Part shown: positions 16,802 to 24,427 of the stretch, in pieces | How positions within the stretch are numbered: the stretch's first letter is position 1 | Layout: every line of letters starts with the position of its first letter | From: Clostridium sp. E02 | GTDB taxonomy: Bacteria; Bacillota; Clostridia; Lachnospirales; Lachnospiraceae | Length of the DNA: 64,000 nucleotides | Direction: 5' to 3' | Assembly: GCF_003833015.1 (NCBI RefSeq) | Contig: NZ_RJLQ01000021.1 | Coordinates: forward strand, 1-64,000 | Translations under genes and position numbers: made by a program | Notes under the pieces: generated by a model | What the model saw: the letters and a program-made list of their open reading frames with translations, nothing else | Told to the model about the DNA's origin: nothing | Databases searched by the model: none

Positions 16802-16856
16802 ATTGCGTATTCTCCTTTGCTTTATAATCTGGTCAGTGATTCTACAAAGCGTTGTA

Positions 16857-16888
16857 TTTGTATCCAAACATTACAATTTGTATACAAA
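16857..16888. promoter_or_regulatory. paired GntR-type operators
   Basis: A perfect palindrome TTTGTATACAAA (16877-16888) and a one-mismatch copy TTTGTATCCAAA (16857-16868) start exactly 20 bp apart, so they sit on the same DNA face. Both lie upstream of the SDR start. The shape fits FadR-subfamily GntR sites. Confidence 0.7.
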
Positions 16889-17006
16889 CTATCAACTGAT
16901 TCTATGCTACCACAAGGTATGTTGTTTTTCAATGTACAGAATATACAAACACAAGAGAGATTATTTAGTCATAATTTTACAATTATTGACTGTTTTTTAT
17001 TCAATT

Positions 17007-17049
17007 AAAAACAGATGACTGGATATAACGTCATCCAATCACCTGTTTT
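17007..17049 (-). terminator. terminator of the ManD-TRAP operon
   Basis: AAAACAGATGACTGGAT pairs with ATCCAATCACCTGTTTT with two mismatches. On the minus strand a T-rich run follows, directly after the KduD-like stop at 17052. Confidence 0.8.
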
Positions 17050-17051
17050 GC

Positions 17052-17825
17052 TTATTTTACAAGATAACCACCGTCAATGGGGATGGTCGCCCCATTTAAG
17101 TAATCGGATGCCGGTGATGATAAAAACAGCACTGGCCCCTTCAAGTCATCCGGTGTTCCCCAACGTCCTGCAGGAATTCTCACCGTACATTCATCTTTTC
17201 TAGCCTGGGTCATATTCGCACACATTTCGGTATCCATATAACCTGGACAGATACAATTAATATTGATGTTTCTTCCAGCACAGTCCACCGCTAAACTCTT
17301 TGTAAGCTGTGAAACAGCTCCCTTCGATGCCGTATAAGCTGGTACTGTAGTTCCACCAAACCAAGTCACCATAGATCCTATGGTTATAATCTTTCCTCCG
17401 TTTGGCTGTTTTAACATAACTTTTAACGCTTTCTGAATCATGAAAAATACGGCATTTAAGTTAACATTTAATACCAATTCCCAATCCTGGGCAGGAAATT
17501 CTTCTGGAAGATGTCTTCTTTGTACTCCAGCAGCAGGAATTAAGATATCCAGCTTTCCGTCTAGCACTTCCATGGCTTCCTGAAAGATCCGATCCAGATC
17601 CTCGCGGTCTGCAAGATTCCCACATACACCATACGCCTCATAGCCCAGATTCCGATATTCATCACAAACCGTTTGTAGTTTATCCTTTTGAACATCCACC
17701 AGAACCACCTTGCAGCCGTTTTCTAACAGACCCTCTGCCATTCCCTTAGAAAGCCCTTGCGCTCCTCCTGTAACAATGGCGTGTTTACCAGTCACATCAA
17801 ACATTTTCTTATAATCGTAAGCCAT
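17052..17825 (-). CDS. short-chain dehydrogenase, KduD-like
   Basis: The 257-residue SDR has TGGAQGLSKG at the NAD site, catalytic SMVTWFGGTTVPAYTASKG with Tyr and Lys, and a C-terminal GGYLVK. The sequence is closest in pattern to 2-deoxy-D-gluconate 3-dehydrogenase / 2-dehydro-3-deoxy-gluconate 5-dehydrogenase (KduD), used in hexuronate breakdown. It is the last gene of the operon that begins with the ManD-type dehydratase. AAAGGAG precedes the start. Confidence 0.83.
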   Translation of the reverse strand: MAYDYKKMFDVTGKHAIVTGGAQGLSKGMAEGLLENGCKVVLVDVQKDKLQTVCDEYRNLGYEAYGVCGNLADREDLDRIFQEAMEVLDGKLDILIPAAGVQRRHLPEEFPAQDWELVLNVNLNAVFFMIQKALKVMLKQPNGGKIITIGSMVTWFGGTTVPAYTASKGAVSQLTKSLAVDCAGRNININCICPGYMDTEMCANMTQARKDECTVRIPAGRWGTPDDLKGPVLFLSSPASDYLNGATIPIDGGYLVK

Positions 17826-17850
17826 TTTATCTCTCCTTTGTTATACCCTT

Positions 17851-18891
17851 TTAGTCAAATAAAATTACCATTTTTTTTGATTCCCCACTGGGATGATCCA
17901 TGGCATCAAACACTTTTTCAATTTCACTGAATTTTACAAACATAGTTGCAATCCCTTTTGTATTAAATTCCCCCTTTTCCATCCGTTCAATGGTAGGCTC
18001 AAACTGATAACAGGACATGCGGGAACCGATAATATCCAATTCTCTCTGGTTAATCATTGCCTGTGTAATTCCTTCTTCTGCTGTTGAAAATCCAAGAGGC
18101 ACCATACGTCCTGCATTACACAGAATTCCTAGCTGCAGACAAGCCGTTAAGGAACCAGGGAAACAGGCTGCATCAAAGGCAACCGTCACCCCGTGATAAT
18201 CCGTGATTTCCGAAACCCGCTTTGCCACATCCTCTTTTTTGGAATTGATCACGTAATCAGCGCCATAGAGGGTAGCTCTTTCTAAAGACTGGTCATCAAT
18301 GTCACAGCAGATAACCATTTTACAGCCTTTCGCTTTACAGGTTTGTAAAATAATAGATCCTATGGTTCCTGCTCCCATGATAAATACCACATCGTCGGAT
18401 TGAATTCGTGCCCGGTTGGTACAATGCGCGCCAATGGCATATGGTTCCACCAAGGCCGCATCTTTAAAATCTACGCTGTCATTAATCTTATATACTTCCG
18501 ATGCAGGAGCCGTGAAGTATTCCCGAAATCCCCCATCTGCACCTGACCCTCTTACCTTTACCTGTTCGCAGACATTCTTTCTGCCAATTCTACACTGATA
18601 ACAGGTTCCACATGTATGGATCAAATCCACGATTACATGATCTCCCACTTTTACATTGGTAACATTAGAACCTATTTTAGCCACCACACCCGCATTTTCA
18701 TGACCTGGGATTCTTGGATAAGTAGAGCAGGGATTCAATCCATGATAGATGTGATGATCACTTCCACATACCCCTGCTGATTTCATTTGAATCAGGACCT
18801 CATTCTCATCTGCCAGCTGTGGTACTGGCACTTCTCTCACCTCATACTTTTGAGGTTGTGTAATTACTACTTCTTTCATTGTCTCTTTCAT
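17851..18891 (-). CDS. zinc-dependent medium-chain dehydrogenase (sugar-alcohol/sugar-acid type)
   Basis: A 346-residue MDR enzyme. The catalytic Zn site is GVCGSDHHIYHG with GHENAGVV; the structural Zn cluster is CGTCYQCRIGRKNVC; the Rossmann motif is GAGTIGS. Relatives include L-idonate, sorbitol and galactitol-1-P dehydrogenases. Its position between the TRAP permease and a KduD-like SDR suggests oxidation of a sugar acid such as L-idonate, mannonate or an epimer, but the substrate is inferred only. GGAGG lies five bases before the start. Confidence 0.85.
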   Translation of the reverse strand: MKETMKEVVITQPQKYEVREVPVPQLADENEVLIQMKSAGVCGSDHHIYHGLNPCSTYPRIPGHENAGVVAKIGSNVTNVKVGDHVIVDLIHTCGTCYQCRIGRKNVCEQVKVRGSGADGGFREYFTAPASEVYKINDSVDFKDAALVEPYAIGAHCTNRARIQSDDVVFIMGAGTIGSIILQTCKAKGCKMVICCDIDDQSLERATLYGADYVINSKKEDVAKRVSEITDYHGVTVAFDAACFPGSLTACLQLGILCNAGRMVPLGFSTAEEGITQAMINQRELDIIGSRMSCYQFEPTIERMEKGEFNTKGIATMFVKFSEIEKVFDAMDHPSGESKKMVILFD

Positions 18892-18923
18892 AATTGCCTC
18901 CTTATGTTTTATTAAAAAGAAAT

Positions 18924-20207
18924 CTACGAGATTAAATTAGGTAAAAAAGTGGTGAGAGCCGGTATGAAAGCAAACAGAATCCCACAACCGACCTCCACTA
19001 GTACGAAGGGCAAAATTTGTTTTGCCACGCCTCCAACCGATCGTTTGCTGATGCCGCAAGCGACAAACATACAGGTTCCAAACGGTGGGGTTGCCTGTCC
19101 CATTGCAAGGAGAAATACAAAAGTAAGGCCAAAATGAATGGGGTCAATACCAAACGCCGCTGCAATCGGGGCAAGGATTGGTGCAAGGATTAGGTTGGTT
19201 GCTCCAACTTCTAGGAACATACCGCAAACACAAAGTAATAAGATAATAATCCCCCAAAACATGTACTTTCCAGAAACGTATGATAACATAAAATCCGTAA
19301 CATACTGAGGAATCTGATAATAGGATATCAGCCAGCCAAACATCTGAGCGGTAACCACCAGAACCATCAAATTGGCAGTACCAACTGCAGTATCATTTAC
19401 GATGTTCCAAATACTTTTTAACGTAACCTCCTTATAAATAAACAGGCAGACGATTATCCCATAAACAACTGCAACCACCGCTGATTCTGTTGGAGTGAAA
19501 ACACCTGCATAAATGCCTCCTAAAATAATGATTGGCATCACAAGTGCCCAAATTGCATCCTTAAAAGAAAAAAGAAACCGTTTAAAAGAGAAACCATCTG
19601 CTTTCGGAAAGTTATACTTTTTCGCTTTTAAAAACGCGTAGACACACAGAAACAAACAGCAGATAAATCCTGGGATCACACCGGCCATTAATAGATCTCC
19701 AACCGAAGTTCCCGTGATATTTCCATAGATTACCAGTACGATACTGGGCGGAATCACGATACCTAAGGTTCCTCCAATTGCCTGTATGGCTGCTGAATAG
19801 TCCTCCGGATACCCTCTTTTCACCATCTCCGGATACATCAGTCCCCCAATCGCAGCTGTCGTTGCCACAGAGGAACCAGATATAGCAGCAAAAAAGGTAC
19901 AGGCTACAATGGATACCAAGGAAATCCCTCCGGATACCCAGCCCACCAAAGAATCCGCAAACGCAACCAGACGTTTGGATAAACCACCTTTTGACATAAT
20001 ATCCCCCGCTAATATAAAAGCTGGAATCGCAAGCATAGAAAAGCTGTTGGAATTGGCAAAAATCCTCTGAGACACCACAACAAACGATAGTTTCGGATCC
20101 AATAACACGGCTGTAATACAGGCAAGCGCAAGGGACCAAGTAATTTCCAGCCCACATGCCATAGCCACCACCAATACAAGTATTAAAGCAATTGCAGCAC
20201 CATTCAT
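18924..20207 (-). CDS. dctM: TRAP transporter large permease (DctM)
   Basis: This 427-residue protein has about twelve membrane segments and the DctM pattern (ALACITAVLL, AISGSSVATTAAIG, GGTLGIVIPPSIVLVIYG, PFGTCMFVACGI). With DctQ it forms the Na+-coupled membrane part of a TRAP importer for carboxylates or sugar acids. Its start overlaps the end of dctQ by four bases, and GGGGGAAG precedes it. Confidence 0.92.
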   Translation of the reverse strand: MNGAAIALILVLVVAMACGLEITWSLALACITAVLLDPKLSFVVVSQRIFANSNSFSMLAIPAFILAGDIMSKGGLSKRLVAFADSLVGWVSGGISLVSIVACTFFAAISGSSVATTAAIGGLMYPEMVKRGYPEDYSAAIQAIGGTLGIVIPPSIVLVIYGNITGTSVGDLLMAGVIPGFICCLFLCVYAFLKAKKYNFPKADGFSFKRFLFSFKDAIWALVMPIIILGGIYAGVFTPTESAVVAVVYGIIVCLFIYKEVTLKSIWNIVNDTAVGTANLMVLVVTAQMFGWLISYYQIPQYVTDFMLSYVSGKYMFWGIIILLLCVCGMFLEVGATNLILAPILAPIAAAFGIDPIHFGLTFVFLLAMGQATPPFGTCMFVACGISKRSVGGVAKQILPFVLVEVGCGILFAFIPALTTFLPNLIS

Positions 20208-20701
20208 TCGTTTGCTTCCCCCTTTCTTTCTGTTCTTACATATGTTTCATAGAGATCTAACATACTAGCTAAGACATTGAATAAAAAACCGATGAAAATC
20301 AGTCCATATAAGAGACTCATAGGCACTCCCATGGCAGGACTCGTCTGAAATCTCCCAATGAGGATCAGCTTGTAACTACTGTAAACAAAAATGATATTTA
20401 CAAATATCATAATAAATTTCCGTAACAGCTCCAGAGCAATTAAAGCCTTTCCCTTTAAATAGGTATCAATAATCTCAATTCTTACAAACAAATGATTGGT
20501 GATTGCTAAATTAACCCCTAGTACAATAACTGCCACAAAAAGATACCGGGACAATTCTTCAGACCAAGATAGGCTTCTAAATATAACAAATCTGCAAAAT
20601 GTTTGTAAAAATACAACTAAAATCATGGATACCAAAGCCAGACTTACAAGTATGCGGTTAAACGCTTGGATCTTTATAAAGATCTCTTTTAATTTCTGCA
20701 T
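20204..20701 (-). CDS. dctQ: TRAP transporter small permease (DctQ)
   Basis: The 165-residue protein has four predicted membrane helices and the typical WSEELSRYLFVAVIVLGVNLAI core of DctQ proteins. It bridges the binding protein and DctM. It lies four bases after the dctP-like gene and overlaps dctM. Confidence 0.9.
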   Translation of the reverse strand: MQKLKEIFIKIQAFNRILVSLALVSMILVVFLQTFCRFVIFRSLSWSEELSRYLFVAVIVLGVNLAITNHLFVRIEIIDTYLKGKALIALELLRKFIMIFVNIIFVYSSYKLILIGRFQTSPAMGVPMSLLYGLIFIGFLFNVLASMLDLYETYVRTERKGEANE

Positions 20702-20704
20702 CTT

Positions 20705-21721
20705 TTATTCCTCACTTTCTGTTTGGAAGGAACGGATCTTTGTAATGATATCCCCATACTGTTTTTCCCACTCTTTATAAAGAGGAGCCGCTGCTTTTAT
20801 AAATTCCTGCTTGTCTGGATACGTGACTGTCATTCCCTGTTCTTTTAACTGATCAATGGACTCTGCATCCATCTTTCTGCTTAGATTTCTCTCTTCTAGA
20901 CCACATTCCAATACAGTTTCCTTAAAAATCCGCTGGTTTTCCTCCCCCAAAGAGGCCCATGCGGTAGGGCTCATAATGAGAAATACCGTAGAGTACGCAT
21001 GTTCCGTAACCGCTAGATTTTTGTTCACTTGTGCCACATTATTGGTTAAAATAACGGTACAGGGATTCTCTTGCCCATCCAATGCCCCCTGCTGCAAAGC
21101 CGTATAAGCCTCCCCCCATGCCATAGGAGTCGCATCCGCACCAAGTGCTTTCCAAAAGGAGATGTGGATCTGGTTTTCCATTGTCCTTATCTTTAATCCC
21201 TTGATATCAGACACCTGATTCACCTCTGTTTTACTATTGGTAAGATTACGAAAGCCTGACTCCCAAATTCCAAGCCCATACAATTCAACATCCGATAATT
21301 CTTCCAGAAAATGATTTCCAATCTCCCCTAAAAATACCTGATCCGCCTGCTTGGTTGAAGTAATTAAGTAGGGAATGTCAAGTGCGGGAAAATCAGATAT
21401 AAAATTTCCAAGAGTAGACTGGTTGACCACCGCTAAATCTATGGTCCCCATCTGACACCCTTCTATGGTGTCAATTTCTGCCCCTAACTGCCCATTATGA
21501 TAAATTTCCACTTGAATCTTTCCATTGGTCCGTTCATTGATTCGTTGTGCAAACTGGTTCATAGACTGACCAATGGCCCCTGATTCCGAAGAGGTTTGAG
21601 CCATGCGCAGGGTCATGATTCCATCTTTATTTGTGTTTGGTCTTGAATCGTGATAGATGCTGCCAAATCCTGTGATAAATGCTGCCGCAATAATCCCGGT
21701 GGCAAGAATGCTTTTTTTCAT
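20705..21721 (-). CDS. dctP: TRAP transporter solute-binding protein (DctP)
   Basis: The protein (338 residues from the preferred start) has a hydrophobic N-terminal signal or anchor (MKKSILATGIIAAAFITGF) without a lipobox cysteine. The DctP fold follows, with NGQLGAEIDTIEGCQMG, SGFRNLTNSK and the selectivity-determining RTMENQIHISFWKALGA, whose Arg normally pairs with the ligand carboxylate. WGEAYTALQQGALDGQEN is the standard signature. I place the start at 21721 just after GGAAGG; an in-frame start at 21808 would overlap the upstream gene. Ligand: probably a hexonate or hexuronate, from context. Confidence 0.88.
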   Translation of the reverse strand: MKKSILATGIIAAAFITGFGSIYHDSRPNTNKDGIMTLRMAQTSSESGAIGQSMNQFAQRINERTNGKIQVEIYHNGQLGAEIDTIEGCQMGTIDLAVVNQSTLGNFISDFPALDIPYLITSTKQADQVFLGEIGNHFLEELSDVELYGLGIWESGFRNLTNSKTEVNQVSDIKGLKIRTMENQIHISFWKALGADATPMAWGEAYTALQQGALDGQENPCTVILTNNVAQVNKNLAVTEHAYSTVFLIMSPTAWASLGEENQRIFKETVLECGLEERNLSRKMDAESIDQLKEQGMTVTYPDKQEFIKAAAPLYKEWEKQYGDIITKIRSFQTESEE

Positions 21722-21741
21722 CGTTCCTTCCCCTTCCCCAT

Positions 21742-22989
21742 TTATGGTGTCTGAAGTGCACCATCTTTCCTTCTGGTCTGTGTCCAGATTGTTACCGTGT
21801 TTTCGCATGGATACTTGGCTGCTTCCTTTTCATCGATATCCACCCCAAGCCCCGGTTTATCATTGGCATATACATATCCATTCCGGTATTCCGGCAATCC
21901 TGTAAATACTTCTAAAAGAGCGCCGTGAGGTCCTTTTAAATCCTGGATCACAAAATTCGGTGGTTCAATCCCTGACCACTCCTGAACCCCAAAGTTCTGA
22001 GCGGATAGATCAATATGGATATTCGCAGCGTGTGCAACCGGCGACATATCTCCAGGACCGTGCCAGGCTGTTTTTACCCCAAACTGCTCTGCAAATATCT
22101 GAAGCTTTCTTGCCGGTGTAATCCCCCCCGCCTGACTTAGATGAACCCGAATATAATCAATTAAGTGTTCTGTGATCAATGTCTTCCATTCGACTGGATT
22201 ATTAAATAATTCCCCTTCTGCAATTGGAATGCTTGTCTGTTTCCTTAACTGTCTTAACCAATCTGTCTGTTCAATCGACACTGGGTCTTCTAAGAAAAAC
22301 AGATCATAAGGCTCTAACTGTTTTGCCAGACGTATGGCTTCCATGGGAGTGATTCGTTCGTGGACATCATGAACCAAATTCATCTCATACCCAATCTTGT
22401 TGCGGATCCCCTCAAACAAATCAACGGTATTCCGAATATAGGACTTAGAATCCAAATAGATTCCTGGACCAGCCCCTTTGGGAGCTGTGTTTGGAATAGT
22501 TCCGTATGAATCTCCCCCATATCCCCCACACTGACATCGAATGGTAGAAATCCCCATCTCCTTATATTTTAAGATGTTGTTACAGATTTCCGAGACATCT
22601 TTCCCGTCGGCATGACGATACACTGGTATTCCTTCCCTGCATTTCCCTCCGAACAACTGATACACTGGCATTCCTGCCATCTTCCCTTTGATGTCCCACA
22701 GCGCCATATCCACACCGGAAATCGCATTGTTTTCTATTGGGCCATTGCGCCAATAGGCATTCTGATGCATTAACTGCCATATCTCCTCGATATCCTCTGC
22801 ATTCCTCCCTTTTAGCAATGGATCCAAATATTCCTCCACCACTGTCTTCACAGCCAGATGGCGGTAAGCAAAAGTGGCGCAACCCAAACCGTAAAGCCCA
22901 GCCTGATTCGTTTCCACTTTGACAACAACCAGATTAATTCCCTCTGGGGCCGTACAGATAACTCGAACCTTATTAATTCTTACTGGCAT
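21742..22989 (-). CDS. enolase-superfamily sugar-acid dehydratase, ManD/RspA group
   Basis: The 415-residue protein has the mandelate racemase/enolase fold: a capping domain (residues 1-120) and a barrel. Metal-ligand and catalytic segments visible are HDVHERITP (Asp/His), FFLEDP (Glu), IAEGELF (Glu), RVHLSQAGGITPARK and WHGPGDMSPV. This pattern is typical of D-mannonate/D-gluconate dehydratases (ManD, formerly RspA), which make 2-keto-3-deoxygluconate. High- and low-efficiency subgroups exist and cannot be separated by eye. It is the first gene of the operon, with a strong operator-bearing promoter upstream. Confidence 0.87.
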   Translation of the reverse strand: MPVRINKVRVICTAPEGINLVVVKVETNQAGLYGLGCATFAYRHLAVKTVVEEYLDPLLKGRNAEDIEEIWQLMHQNAYWRNGPIENNAISGVDMALWDIKGKMAGMPVYQLFGGKCREGIPVYRHADGKDVSEICNNILKYKEMGISTIRCQCGGYGGDSYGTIPNTAPKGAGPGIYLDSKSYIRNTVDLFEGIRNKIGYEMNLVHDVHERITPMEAIRLAKQLEPYDLFFLEDPVSIEQTDWLRQLRKQTSIPIAEGELFNNPVEWKTLITEHLIDYIRVHLSQAGGITPARKLQIFAEQFGVKTAWHGPGDMSPVAHAANIHIDLSAQNFGVQEWSGIEPPNFVIQDLKGPHGALLEVFTGLPEYRNGYVYANDKPGLGVDIDEKEAAKYPCENTVTIWTQTRRKDGALQTP

Positions 22990-23013
22990 ATCTATTCTCC
23001 AATCTTGTTAGTC

Positions 23014-23115
23014 GTCTGACAAGTTAGTTCTGTTTTAAAGCGGTTATACAATAACCGCATCATTCATGTCTGACAAGTTGTAGGTTTATTATATCATCTT
23101 ATAAAATTATGTCAA
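23014..23115 (-). promoter_or_regulatory. promoter, operator pair and hairpin of the ManD operon
   Basis: Minus-strand promoter: TTGACA at 23115-23110 and TATAAT at 23093-23088 with a 16-bp spacer. Just downstream are two direct copies of GTCTGACAAGTT (23068-23079 and 23014-23025). Between them lies a perfect 8-bp inverted repeat GCGGTTAT-ACA-ATAACCGC (23040-23058). A third copy with one mismatch precedes the GntR gene, so these are very likely its binding sites. Confidence 0.8.
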
Positions 23116-23208
23116 TATTTCGCTAATATTTTTTATAGACAAATCGCATTTTTGTACAAATCGTACATTTTATATGCCTGTTTTTATTCACTTCAAACAA
23201 AGTTCGCA

Positions 23209-23877
23209 TCAGATCAACTGATCCATTCCATTTTGTAAATGTTCATACATCAGTTTTCTCGCTTTCTTGGAATCCCCATCCTTTAAAGCACTTAGAATCA
23301 GTGTGTGATAATAGATTCCATCTTTAAATCCAAATATATCATGCATCTGACTGTGATTCTTTCTGGTTTCCTCAAATACTTTTACCATACTCTTTTCCAG
23401 AAGGGGGTTTTCAGAAGCGGCGCAGATTGCCTCGTGAAATTCAATATCAGCTGTCACAAATGCTTCCTTTTTTTCTTTATTTGCTGCCATCTCCTCTAAA
23501 TATCCCTGCAGTGTTTGAATCAACTCAGGTGTCACATGTTCCGCTGCTAGAAAACATGCTTCACTTTCTACAATGCGGCGAAACTCCAAAACCTTTAAAA
23601 TATCTTGACAGTCTTCTGATGTAATCTTATTCCCACTTCCTGTGATATCGTCTACCTGATCATCCAATAGGAACGTTCCTTTTCCATGCTTTGTCTCTAG
23701 TACACCAAGACCAACCAGCTGCTGAACTGCAGTCCGAACACTAGCACGGCTTACTCCAAGGATTTCCCTTAATTGATTTTCAGAAGGTATCTTTTCTCCC
23801 ACTTTCCAGTTTCCTGAATTAATATTATCTTTAAAATACTGAACCAATTGATTTGTTACATTTGAGTGTAAAATCAT
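23209..23877 (-). CDS. GntR-family regulator, FadR subfamily
   Basis: The product (222 residues from ATG 23877) has a winged HTH (GEKIPSENQLREILGVSRASVRTAVQQLVGLG) and an FCD domain with the helical metal/ligand pattern (DIEFHEAICAASEN). A TTG-started frame from 23901 would overlap the operator; ATG 23877 follows AAGGGG by nine bases and is preferred. It lies upstream of, and in the same direction as, the ManD operon, and probably represses both through GTCTGACAA boxes until a sugar acid binds. Confidence 0.85.
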   Translation of the reverse strand: MILHSNVTNQLVQYFKDNINSGNWKVGEKIPSENQLREILGVSRASVRTAVQQLVGLGVLETKHGKGTFLLDDQVDDITGSGNKITSEDCQDILKVLEFRRIVESEACFLAAEHVTPELIQTLQGYLEEMAANKEKKEAFVTADIEFHEAICAASENPLLEKSMVKVFEETRKNHSQMHDIFGFKDGIYYHTLILSALKDGDSKKARKLMYEHLQNGMDQLI

Positions 23878-23890
23878 ACTACTTTTCCCC

Positions 23891-23904
23891 TTGTCTGACA
23901 ACTT
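23891..23904. promoter_or_regulatory. operator at the GntR gene start
   Basis: TTGTCTGACAA is an 11-base dyad (TTGTC-T-GACAA) a few bases before the ribosome-binding site. It repeats, with one mismatch, the two boxes at 23014-23079, indicating autoregulation. Confidence 0.7.
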
Positions 23905-23967
23905 AATATTATTATATCATTTGTTTTAATTTTGTCAATTGCTCTTGGATATCCAAATTTTCATACA

Positions 23968-23998
23968 AAAAAATCCGGGGTAGATTCCCGGATTTTTT
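23968..23998 (-). terminator. terminator upstream of the GntR gene
   Basis: Perfect arms AAAAAATCCGGG and CCCGGATTTTTT with a 7-base loop; works in both directions and closes the Cys-rich coat-like gene. Confidence 0.85.
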
Positions 23999-24051
23999 CA
24001 TACGAATGCAATATCGTTCTATTCCTTGTTGGCTGAAAGATATGTTTTACT

Positions 24052-24315
24052 TTACTTACAGCCACAACCAGGATCGGTTGCTCCCATCACAGACCCGTAA
24101 TTTTTTCCACATCCGTTTGCAGACCAGAACCCATCCCGAAAACCAGTTTCATATCCATCTTTAAAACCTGCCGCATATCCCTGGCGGTAGCATACATTCA
24201 TATTCTGATTGCAATTGTTTTCGACTGCATCGCTGACTTCACTTTTGCATTCACATTTTTTATTGCTGCTGTAGCAGCCACAATTATTACGATTATTCCA
24301 ATTATTACAACTCAT
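24052..24315 (-). CDS. Asn/Cys/Gly-rich spore-coat-like protein
   Basis: The 87-residue protein is rich in Asn, Cys (about eleven) and Gly, with an N-terminal CNNWNNRNNCGCYSSNKKC tract and a repeated YxxGxxxGF-like segment (GYAAGFKDGYETGFRDGFW). There is no signal peptide. Such composition is common in mother-cell-made spore coat proteins. A sigma-K-like promoter lies just upstream. No named family is recognised; coat assignment is inferred. Confidence 0.7.
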   Translation of the reverse strand: MSCNNWNNRNNCGCYSSNKKCECKSEVSDAVENNCNQNMNVCYRQGYAAGFKDGYETGFRDGFWSANGCGKNYGSVMGATDPGCGCK

Positions 24316-24347
24316 TTTAATAGACTCCTCATATTCGTTTCGTAGTA

Positions 24348-24373
24348 TATCTTATGCTGACGGACATGGAAGT
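24348..24373 (-). promoter_or_regulatory. sigma-K-like promoter
   Basis: On the minus strand GCATAAGATA (CATA-N3-TA at 24356-24348) has an AC dinucleotide 15 bases upstream (24373-24372). This fits the sigma-K consensus (AC, ~16 bp, gCATAnnnTA), about 35 bases before the coat-like gene. Confidence 0.5.
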
Positions 24374-24427
24374 GAGATAAAATCCTGTCTTAAATTGGAA
24401 AAATCCCAATAGTATTTCCTTCATTCT

